Part shown: positions 54,816 through 64,000 of the stretch, one piece after another
Layout of the letters: every line of letters starts with the position of its first letter
How positions within the stretch are numbered: position 1 is the first letter of the stretch
NCBI RefSeq assembly: GCF_013368755.1
Contig: NC_049563.1
Location: forward strand, 3,410,001 to 3,474,000
Origin: Talaromyces rugulosus
Lineage: Eukaryota > Ascomycota > Eurotiomycetes > Eurotiales > Trichocomaceae
Reading direction: 5' to 3'
Length of the DNA stretch: 64,000 bases
Made by a program: the position numbers and the translations under genes
The notes under the pieces: generated by a model
Database searches by the model: none
Told to the model about the DNA's origin: nothing
What the model saw: only the letters and a program-made list of their open reading frames with translations

Positions 54816-55262
54816 CGCTATGGCCGACCAGGAACTCTCCCAGACAGCGGCCCTTCACAGAAGCAAGGAAGGGGGAATGTATCAATCGAATGTATCATGC
54901 ATGCTTATAAAGACCAATGCAGCACATCAGCTAAATAGGTCGTTCAGGCATGGAGTAAGTACCTGATCCCAGTTTCCCCTCGGCCGCCCGCCGTCATTCT
55001 GCCGCGGCAGGCGGTCAGCACAGCTCCACTTCCTGCGCCGGCTGGAGGCGACTGCCTCACCTCGCACATCCTGTCAGCCAGACTTCACCATCCTCGAAAC
55101 AGCTAATTCGTTTTCTGCGACATCAGCCCAGGACCAATCTGAAACCAGGCTTACGTCGCTTCTCTTTTAGCTGTCGACTGGAACGATTAGAGGGGCTCAT
55201 TAACCTTTCAAGGACCATTGGATTCCTAGTAGCACGCCGGGAGAGATCGTTGAAGATTTAAG
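54816..55262. promoter_or_regulatory. Divergent promoter of gyp1 and hrp1
   Basis: 447 bp between divergent start codons, GC-rich in the middle (about 54970-55080) and with C/T blocks on each side. No extra gene is seen. Confidence 0.4.
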
Positions 55263-58200
55263 ATGGCAGAACCAGAGGATGTCGAAGAGGATCTCTTTGC
55301 AGACCTGTGAGTTACAAAGCTATCTTTATTACAACCCAAATATTGATTAGAAACTCCTTAGGTACGATGCCGACGAGCAAGCCAACCAGACCACCTCCGC
55401 AGGGGTTGCGGCCCATCCAGCTGAGCAAGTGCCAACATTTCCACCACAGTCTCAAACAGACGAAGCTCAAGATGGGTACGGCTTTGATCATCAGAACGTA
55501 GCAGCAAACGACGCGTATCAAAATCAATACCAGCAGCAAGATTTTCAGGGCGGTTCGGGGTTTGATAATGGTGCTCACCATGAAGATGCTGCCGAAGCCG
55601 AGCCACAAGGTGGTACTGGCATTAAGGAAGATGGGTAAGTGATCGATTTTTTTTAAAACCTTGTTTGTTTGATATCCCTTACCGCGGTCCCGCGACTTGG
55701 TTCTATTGTTCTATGTTCGACCACGTATTTCGGTCAACCGCCTTGCTGGCGCTAAAGCGACTGGTAATCATTGGTATGCAAAGTGTTCGAGTTACGTCGT
55801 TGGAAGGTTGGGGAATATTCACAGAAGCACAATGTTGAAATAGACATACAATGAGGGCATTCATTCCGCATCTGGGAATGTGGCAATTATGTCAGTATGA
55901 ATATGTTGGTTTCTTCGCCGCAGGAGGTCAGCGGTTTCGTTATGCGAAGGATTCAAGCATGTGCTTTGCCTTCATTTGGCGGTGTATTTCTTATTCCACG
56001 CCGACTTCGATATTGCGGGCAGACTGGACAAGGGTACCCAAAGGCCTATGGGCATGCTGCAGAAAATGGTCAAACTTGATCCGTGATACTATCAAAGTGG
56101 AGCCGATGAGAAGAACTAGAGGTCAAAATGGCATCACGCGGCCGATGTCGTCAGCGACTATAGTACGGTTGATACTATATAGCTTCTTGTCGATACATTT
56201 TGATAGAGCAGAGCAGAACAGCATATAGGCAATTCGACTGTCTGGCAATTTGAAGAATATCGAGAAGCTTTTTCTAGCTCCCACGGTTTATAAATTGGAT
56301 CGCGCGACTTGGATCAAGAAGAACAGTCATCTCATACAACATGCACCCACCCAATGCATACTTGCACCGCTATCCTCATTACATGTCGGTCTATCAACAC
56401 GTAAAACAATGACCGTTTACGAATTCCGCTGACGTCAAATGGTCCTTTCTGGATATGGATGATTAAACCCGAAATTGACCGTTCAAGACACGACCGTTTC
56501 AATACATAATTTCACCGCATACCTGGCCTTGAACCCATTGGAAGTGGATAGACATCGCCGTCCTGCTCGAAGATACTCGAAGACTGGAACACCCTGGATG
56601 ACAAGTAAACACGACACAAACCTTTGATTGAACCATGCGCGTCAGCTAGCGGTTGACACTTGTTTCGACACATTTCCGGATCTTCCTACCTTTTTAATTG
56701 TTTTTGCCGTCTGCTTTGTATTTTTTGATTTTTGACTTATTGGTGGCTTTTATCGAGTGTTTATCTGGTCTAATTCTGAGGTTTGCAGGAAAATGTTCAT
56801 TGGAGGTCTCAACTGGGAGACTACTGATCGTATGGAACACATGCCCTCCGTTTGAAATTCGGTGGCTGACTTAGGTTTAGAATCACTTAAGGACTATTTC
56901 TCACAATTTGGAGAGGTTCAAGAATGTACTGTCATGCGCGATAGTGCCACAGGGCGGTCCAGAGGTTTCGGCTTCCTCACTTTCCGAGACCCCAAGACCG
57001 TCAATACGGTGATGGTTAAAGAACACTATCTTGACGGAAAGATTGTAAGCTCCAACTGTCATTATTGCCTTGTACCGGCAACTTTCATTGGTGATACTTT
57101 TGACTAACACGTCATGAAGATTGACCCCAAGCGTGCCATTCCTCGTGATGAACAGGAGAAAACCAGCAAGATCTTCGTTGGTGGTGTCAGCCAAGAGGCC
57201 AATGAACAGGACTTCAAGCAGTTTTTTATGCAATTCGGTCGTGTGGTGGACGCCACCCTGATGATTGACAAAGACACTGGCCGGCCACGTGGATTTGGGT
57301 TTGTCACATTTGATAGTGAAGCCGCAGTCGAGGCAACGCTTTCCCGCCCCCTGGAAATCCTGGGCAAGCCTATTGAAGTCAAGAAAGCTCAACCGAGAAG
57401 CAACATGCGTGACGATGACGGCAGAGGGCGTCGGGGCGGCCGAGGTGATGGCGGCCAGGGGATGATGGGCGACGGTGGTGGTCAACAACAGCAGGGTGGC
57501 CAAGGACAGGGAGGCATGGCTAGTGGTGTTAGTCCTCAAATGATGGCTCAATATTGGCAGCGGATGCAGCAATACTTCGCCATGATGCAACAGCAAATGG
57601 CGGGCCAGGGCATGGGTGGAATGAACATGGGTGGTGGTATGAACCCAGCCATGATGCAACAAATGAAGCAAATGCAAATGGCTGCTGGTGGCCAGCAAGG
57701 AGGCCAATCACCAAACAGCGCGGCCCAGGGCATGCAAAACATGATGAACCCAGCCATGGCGCAGCAAATGCAGCAGATGCAACAGATGCAGCAAATGCAA
57801 AACCAAGGCCAAGGGAACATGGGTGGTGGCGCTGGTGCTGGTGCTAATGCTGGTGCTGGTGCTGTTGCTGGCGGTGCCGGTGGAAATTACGCGGCGGCCA
57901 ACCGTGGACCAGGTTACAATGCCCACGAGCAACTAGCCTTTGAGCAGCAAAAGTACGAACAACAGCAGGCTCGCCAAGTACCTAGCAACCGCTCATTTTC
58001 TCCTTACCAACAAGGCGGACCGACGTCTTGGGAAGGCATGTACGACGAAGTCCCTCAACCCAATATCCCCACTGGGCCTCAAGGACGCGGTGGTGCTGGT
58101 GGCGGAATGGGTCGTGGAGGAAACCAGAACAAAGGTGGAGGCCACAGCAACAGCACAACTCCTCAGCCTGTGGGTGCTGCTCCTGCAAATGCACCTACTG

Positions 58201-58289
58201 GTCCCAAGAATGCCGGCAGGCCTGGAGCAAACTATCGCGGTGGAGGACGTGGAGGTGGACATCGGGGCTTTCACCCTTATGCACGATGA
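55263..58289 (+). CDS. hrp1: Hrp1-type RNA-binding protein (cleavage factor IB/mRNA export)
   Basis: Exons 55263..55306, 55362..55634, 56789..56829, 56875..57044 and 57120..58289 encode 565 residues. Tandem RRMs are seen: RRM1 KMFIGGLNWETTD...SRGFGFLTFRD (about residues 106-175) and RRM2 SKIFVGGVSQEANEQDF...PRGFGFVTFDSEAA (about 190-260). These bind the UA-rich efficiency element of pre-mRNA 3' ends in yeast Hrp1, which shuttles with mRNA. The N terminus is acidic (MAEPEDVEEDLFADLYDADE) and Gln-rich. The C-terminal half is Met/Gln/Gly/Asn-rich and prion-like, with RGG repeats, and ends in HRGFHPYAR, a PY-type nuclear localisation signal as in yeast Hrp1. Intron 2 (55635..56788) is 1154 bp, by far the longest in the window; intron 3 is only 45 bp. 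Confidence 0.92.
55635..56788 (+). other. 1154-bp intron of the hrp1 gene
   Basis: Donor GTAAGTG at 55635, acceptor TTTGCAG at 56788, with TCTAATTCTGAG as branch region and a T-rich stretch before it. It holds no recognised coding sequence, although several short frames start in it. The next in-frame ATG is the first methionine of RRM1 (56793), so an internal promoter here would give an N-terminally short protein. Confidence 0.75.
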
Positions 58290-58569
58290 TCTGCTTAATA
58301 CTAAAAAACCCCCATACTACTACTACTACTATTTGCATACATTGAGATTCTCCTGTAATGGGCTTTTCTTTCTCACACTTTTCTGATTCTACCCAATATC
58401 TTGTCTTCAAAACCCTGCGTTGTCTGTCTAGCAATAAAAAACTCTAATTGGACATGAAATTCGAATAACCTATTTGATTATCGTAAGCTTTCTTTTTTAG
58501 CGGAACTCGATACATTCCTTTCAATAACTGGGTATTAATTTATCTATCTATTTGGAATAGTGTTCTGGT

Positions 58570-61500
58570 TTAGTCAATCGTAATTACATCATGACCTCTC
58601 GTCTTGCTCGAAGAATGCAAGTTGATACGAGAGACTTGAGGTCCTTGGCCTTGTTGCATCCCAAGTCCTCCTCCTCCTCCTCCTCCTCCTATGCTCCCTA
58701 CGCCTGTTTTCAGTGTTTGTTGTTGCTGTTCAGCATGCGCACCCCGCGGATCTTCCACAAGTGCGGTGAACGAGACATCTGCAAAACAAGAATCAAGCTC
58801 GGAAAGTAAGTTGCCGACTTCATTCACTTCTGCTACAGCACCAGTTCCGATACCTTGCCAGCCGGTTCCTTTTCCATTGAATACTTTTTCCTTTAGTTTT
58901 GCTGCCACAGCTTCTTCTATTTCGCGCCTGGTGTTTTGTAATTTTACGACATTCTTTAATGTCCACACAACACGATCATGCCGATATCCAGCCGCTAAAA
59001 GAAAGCGGAATGACAAACCAGAGTAGTGGATTTGGTATTCCTTTGCACTTCGAACTGATATCTGTACCCTCAAGGCCTGGTTACGAAGAGGCTCAGCAAC
59101 AAGGCGGTCTAGAGAGCGAAGTACTGGCAGCGTAAGTTTAAGATTTTGAAGCACAGAAAAGACCCCAGCGCCAGGCCCACTCTGGTTCATTACTGTCGCT
59201 AGAGGTTGCCTGATTCGGTTGTGCGGATTTGGGTTATTAAACGATATGTCAAAAGTCAAACGGAAGAGTGATTGGCTTTGTGAACAAAGGGTTGAAGCAT
59301 CGAGATCAGGTACGCTACCAGACCTATCCATATTAATCGAGATGTGTGCTCGAAGGTCCTCCTGTGGACCGTATGCAAAGGAGAGCTGCGATAAGGATAT
59401 CGATTGAACAGTAATTTTGTTCTGCCGCAGAGTTTCCAGCAGCGACAGTGCAATGTTGAGCCGTTGGATTCGCTCGCATAGATCGACAATAATAGGTTGG
59501 CCAGGGGAAACGAGGAAACGAATTGCAAAGGCTTTTCCTTTTTGTCGGACAAGAACGCAATCGTCCAGTTTCGACATTATCAGACCAAATTTTCGCAAAG
59601 GCGTGTGAAAACGACCGTATGCCACAACACTGGCTTTCCGCGCTCGCTGATCAAATCCATGATATGATAGCGTGATGGATTTTTGGACGTAAGACTTCCT
59701 CTTTGGGCCAGATGATGGTCCAATTCGTAGTGCTTCTGGTAAATTTTCAGTATCGAGATTTACGTAGAGACACGGAATCTTCAAATTGGATGTAAGATGT
59801 AGATTTTCCACTGATGGCAAAGAATTCAGGAACGCAGACTCTGTCATCCATAATGCATTTGAATGCATTACAAGAATTCCTGTCAACGAGTAATCGAGAT
59901 CCGGGAAGAAGTTTTGAGGGTCTTTAGACAGCATCCGGCCGCCCGTCAACACACGAGTGGACTGAATCGAGAATCCTCCTGCGGACTGACGGTTTTGCTC
60001 GAGGAGACCAGGACCCGAAGACGATCGTGGCTTGAGATGGAGTATCCACCAATCATCACCGCTCAGACTGGTTGTTGCCGCGATGATCCATGAAGGGCTC
60101 CAGAGCCGGTTGCGGAAGAAAGAAGCACGTAGGATATTCCTGGGAAAGAGACCTTGTATATCAACCTTGAATTTCCGATGATCGACACTCTCCCATCCTA
60201 GCGTCTTCGTATTAGATTCGATTTCTTCCATGGCCGCAATACAACGAAGTCGAGATATACGGGTAGCGAGGTCGTCTGAAGCACCCCCCTTTTCAAGGCG
60301 AGATAAGAGAGACGGTTTGGTATGGATGGACGTGGAGCCTGAAACAGGTTCCAAGGACGCATCGAGATGTCGAGATGGCGTTAGTTGAACATGAAGATGA
60401 CAGCTCCCTGGTTCGGTTGTAGACAACTGGGCTTTGATTGCAAGCTGGCCGCTCGCAAACAAAGCCTCCGATCGAAGACGATCGTAAGCCGAGCGGAGCA
60501 AGTGAGAGGTATGTATTGCAACCACACTCCGCAGAACAGACTCAATAGAAAGCGTTTCAGTGTCGAAGAAGACATCTGATGAGTCGACTTGCTTCCCTTC
60601 ACGCATCCAACGAAAGCCGATGTGAGGAATCTGTCGACCATGTTGACGTCCGCTTTCAACACCTATTTCTATCCAACTCTTGGGCCAATTTTTCTCGGGC
60701 CACGTTTTCTCAGGCCAATACTGTATTACCAAGATACGATGCAACAGCTCCACACGTAAAGCGCCTGACCATTGGCCTCTGGAAAGATCTATCGCCTGCT
60801 TGAAAAGAACGTTGATCTTGTTCACAAGAACTAGATTGTGTAAAAAGTCGAAGCAGCCGGTTAGACCTTGCGCTTTTAAGATATTATTGAGTCGTGAGTC
60901 AAGTTCGTTGAAAAATCGGCCTTTGGGTATAGGGGAAGATGGCGTGAACAGAAATCGAATATCAATAAAATAAAACTGAGAGAGAGGGTCTTCCTCGGCG
61001 ATTGAGAGGTCAACTTCAAACTCCTTGGGGACGGAAAATGTGACACGACCGTCATGGACTCGGTAATTGTTGAATGAGGATGGAATGGAATCGTATGTCA
61101 CCAGGCGGGTGCTAATGGTTCGGTTGATCTTTTGTAATGTTCTTAGGAGGCGTCTTGCACTTAGGGGCTTTGGAGGTATGTAACCAAGCTGGAGAGAAGT
61201 TAGTGGTCTGGATATAGTCAGTCATGGTGGGTATACTAACATCTGACATGTGAGAAGCACGGGCTGTGGTCAGAATCTCCAGTGCCGTCTTCAAATCAGG
61301 GTTTGCGACCTGAGCCCTCACTAAATCCATCTTCATATCTGCTACTCGTTGATTGGCTGCTTGATAGGACATATGCCGCACACGAATAAAGGTTTGCAAG
61401 TCAATTAGCTTGCTGACGTCGTCTGCTTGACGGCTCCATTGGGACAAGACTAGGAGTTTGATAAATTCCGTTCGTTTGGCCTGGGCAAATTCTAGTATCC

Positions 61501-61963
61501 GAATCTTCTTGTGTATGTTATCCGGTGTCTGGTTTCCTGAGCCTTTGCCAGTTGCAAGAGCTATCTGTGATGGCTGCTGAGGCTGTGACGCCACTTGGAT
61601 CTCTGCCAATTCTGTGATCATTTCCGAGAGGTCATTCCAGCACTGTTGTACGGCTCGATTCACTAGTTCAGCGAAAGGGAAGAACCCTTGGGTAATATGC
61701 GTAAGCTCCGGGGGTTGTTTCCATTGTGTCGCATCAGGAACAGCGCCTGGCCGTTCTTTTTCCCGAGTCGTTAGAGCGTTGGATGCGCCGATGTCCTTTG
61801 GCCCATTTGCGAGCTGCGACGTCTTCCCGAAGCTCCCTGTTTCCCCATTTTGTTGGGTCGCACTTGATAGGTTTAGCTCGCCATTTTCGAGATGATTATT
61901 GCGTGAATCTTCCCATTGTCTGGAACCACTCGCGCTGGCATCGTCCATGACGAGACCAGGCAT
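58570..61963 (-). CDS. med14: Mediator complex subunit 14 (Med14/Rgr1)
   Basis: Exons 61241..61963 and 58570..61188 (52-bp intron) encode 1113 residues. Med14 is the backbone of Mediator, linking head, middle and tail modules. The family region is seen in the N-terminal half: HITQGFFPFAELVNRAVQQC, RILEFAQAKRTEFIKLLVLS, RQADDVSKLIDLQTFIRVRH, then LGYIPPKPLSARRLLRTLQK rebuilt over the intron and RLVTYDSIPSSFNNYRVHDG. The C-terminal half is less conserved, and a glycine run near the end (IGGGGGGGGLGMQQGQG) comes from a GGA repeat. A tandem WPEK motif (about 60672-60722) is unusual. The start ATG at 61963 lies after a pyrimidine-rich leader that extends to about 62500. Confidence 0.93.
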
Positions 61964-63471
61964 TACTGGGCCAAACTATCGTACCACCTTCCCGGCGAAG
62001 TCGCGGGCAAGAAATCGCAAGTTAAACGGCGTATACGCTTCCAGGCGACGGTGTCTCCTCCCTTTATCGTGACTCCAAAGAAGAGCCCAGTTCGGCTGCT
62101 AGAACGTTTTCTTTTGCAAAGCCGTTCACTTCATAAGACTTGACGTTTGCTATGGCAGCTAGGCTCCAAGCGAGTACTTTAATAATTGGGAGACACGCTC
62201 GAAAAGGCGCCGATAACTCGTAGGAGTCGCGAAGGAGGCGTTGGAAAATGTCGGTCTGGATGAGAATGAACTGAAGAGATCGACTGGAGGACCAGGCCGA
62301 GCGCAACTTCGGGACTCCAACTGGTGTTGAAGTAAGATCTCCGACGGATGGAAAACGGTCTCTTTGGAGAACAGGAGCCGTAAGTCTTGAAGGAGGTCCT
62401 GGTGTTTCGTAAAAGATGGCGCAGGTCAGGAACAAGAATGCGTTCGGAGGGCAGACAAAGGACCTGCAGTCGCAGAGATAAGCGGTAACAGCGGAAATGA
62501 GTGGAAATCAAACAAGAACTGAATGAAATAAACGGCTAAAGACTGAAGCAACGCGACTGGAGTCTGCGCAGTCCACTCATCGCCAACGTTGAACGGAGAG
62601 AACTGACGGACGCCGCTTGGCGGCCAGGCGCAACCTTGCCTTTTGCTGTGGGGAAGGAGCCATCGCTGCCTGAGGCACCAACATCCAGCCTCCTGTTTCG
62701 TTACTACGTCGTGTTATTTAGCATTGTTGGCTCTCCGACAGTAAGGCGACTAGGACTACCTCTTCCTGCAAAGCAATCTAGTAGCACCCTTCCTCCTATT
62801 TAAACACACAGAATTGCTTCAAATAATAAATATATTACTAGTATATAGCCCTGTATAGTATGCGGCTGTAGGGCCGGGTGGACCCGGATAATTATTTCAT
62901 CATCATGCGCAACCACTAACCTAACAGAGACTATATATACCCTTGGTTCTGGGGTGCAACTATCTTGGTACTTCAAATTGGTATCCCCAACTACCACTGA
63001 AGGGCGCACAGTTGAATATTTGATCACAATGTTGCAAGTTTAAAGCACCATAGAAATCCATAGCTTGGCTAGCTGAGATCTGAGAGCACACACAGAGTAC
63101 AGAGTACACGAAAACCAAATAAAACACATTCTAACTTGCATAATGGTATAGAATCGATTTAACCTCAACCATGGGTAGGTAGTGTTATCCACGATCTACA
63201 TTTTGATATCCAATGATAGGCAAGCACGAGACATGTGCCGGGCTGACTGGCCGTTCACGTGCCGCACCGCAGGCATCCACTGTGTAGGTGCTGCTTAGTA
63301 GCATCGTCATTCCTGCTCCTCACCACGCCCTTCTTTACGCGATGCGTTCCAAGTCCCTTGTCGCTTGCTCCCGGCAGTGTCCAGTATTAGGAAATATACA
63401 ACTTTGACGTGTATTTAATTTCATCGACAATTATGCGCCTTTCCCCACCTAAATCGGTTTAGGATCCAACC
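61964..63471. other. Intergenic, med14 leader/promoter and atg22 promoter
   Basis: 1.5 kb between divergent genes. The first 500 bp are pyrimidine-rich in the med14 direction, as in a 5' UTR, and carry 110-124 codon frames that look incidental. 62800-63470 is AT-rich with no coding signal and includes the atg22 promoter. Confidence 0.4.
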
Positions 63472-64000
63472 ATGGCACAAAACGAAGCTTTACTTGTCCC
63501 GCAGTATCCGGGCGACGATATTCGCCCGACGAGCAAAAAGGAGCTCGCAGGATGGTACAGCTATGGCTGGGCGGCCGAGGTCTTTGTTGTGTGTGCTATG
63601 GGTAGGAAGGCTTGATTCATTGCATACGAAGGAAGCTTGTAGCTGACTCGATTGTTTCTTCTCTAGGATCTTTCCTTCCCATGACTCTAGAACAAATGGC
63701 CCGAGATAGAGGCCATCTCGCATCCGACAGAAGCCAGCCGTGCCAGCCTAGCCAAATGGCCGGTAACGACGAGACGATCCAGGCAAACCGGGCTACACAG
63801 TGCGTCGTTGACTTTGCGGGGTTGGAAATCAACACTGCAAGCTTCGCCATGTACACATTCTCCCTCAGCGTGATGGCTCAAGCACTGTTGATTATAACCA
63901 TGTCCGGTGCTGCAGACCATGGGAGTTACAGAAAATCTCTATTGGTTGTATTCGCATTTGTGGGGTCGATCTCAACTATGCTCTTCCTTGCTGTGCCATC
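63472..64000 (+). CDS. atg22: Autophagy-related protein 22 (Atg22), vacuolar amino-acid effluxer, 3' end outside window
   Basis: Exon 1 is 63472..63601 and exon 2 starts at 63667 (65-bp intron) and runs off the right edge, giving about 154 residues of a protein that is normally about 600. The N-terminal signature is unmistakable: [60 protein letters not shown] and [20 protein letters not shown]. Atg22 is a major-facilitator-like permease that exports leucine and other amino acids from the vacuole after autophagic breakdown. The first two membrane segments and the luminal loop ([11 protein letters not shown]) are present. The ATG at 63472 lies in a good context (AACCATGG). Confidence 0.92.

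Noticed and set aside
55851..56432. Short plus-strand frames inside the long Hrp1 intron
   Set aside because: No recognised motif and no splice sites linking them in phase to the flanking exons.
62064..62511. Two minus-strand frames of 110-124 codons upstream of Med14
   Set aside because: Overlapping frames in a pyrimidine-rich leader, no recognised motif, no good start context.

Overview
This window is nuclear DNA of a filamentous ascomycete, most likely Eurotiales (Aspergillus/Penicillium-like). The evidence is short introns (mostly 45-80 bp) with GTRNGT-type donors, CTAAC/CTGAC branch sites and YAG acceptors, compact gene spacing, and a gene content typical of Pezizomycotina (JHD1-type demethylase, NAD-glutamate dehydrogenase, CIA84, Hrp1, Atg22). 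I rebuilt 26 protein-coding loci by splicing the exons by eye. Two run off the window edges, and two are only small unrecognised ORFs. I found no rRNA, no convincing tRNA, no transposon and no CRISPR.

Layout. 1-10 kb is the most accessory-looking part: the end of an LRR/F-box-like protein, a tartrate/D-malate dehydrogenase, a secreted S10 serine carboxypeptidase, a sparse 2.3 kb stretch, a small interferon-induced 6-16 (IFI6/IFI27)-type membrane protein, and a thiolase-like protein that seems to lack the canonical catalytic residues. 10-24 kb holds Utp18 (SSU processome), a STIMATE/TMEM110-type membrane protein, the SF3b p14 subunit, a large JmjC/PHD histone demethylase and a Vps62-type protein. 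24-30 kb has two aminoglycoside-phosphotransferase-fold kinases on either side of a TFIIIC triple-barrel subunit.

32-48 kb contains NAD-specific glutamate dehydrogenase, a divergent mitochondrial pair (CIA84 complex I assembly factor and ribosomal protein bS18m), the actin regulator Aip1, a large DUF2421/BRE4-like membrane transporter and the SAGA subunit Hfi1/Ada1. 48-64 kb contains Prp6 (U5/tri-snRNP), a Gyp1-type Rab GAP, the mRNA 3'-end/export protein Hrp1 with an unusually long intron, Mediator subunit Med14, and the start of Atg22.

The window is rich in gene-expression machinery (Utp18, SF3b p14, JHD1, TFIIIC, Hfi1, Prp6, Hrp1, Med14), but these genes are not an operon or an obvious cluster. 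The observations most worth following up are the small IFI6-like gene, the pseudo-thiolase, the paired half zinc-cluster motifs at the C terminus of the demethylase, the 1.15 kb Hrp1 intron with an in-frame ATG just after it, the micro-exons in the Gyp1 and SF3b p14 genes, and a perfect hairpin in the carboxypeptidase promoter. I saw nothing that amounts to a clearly new multi-gene system.
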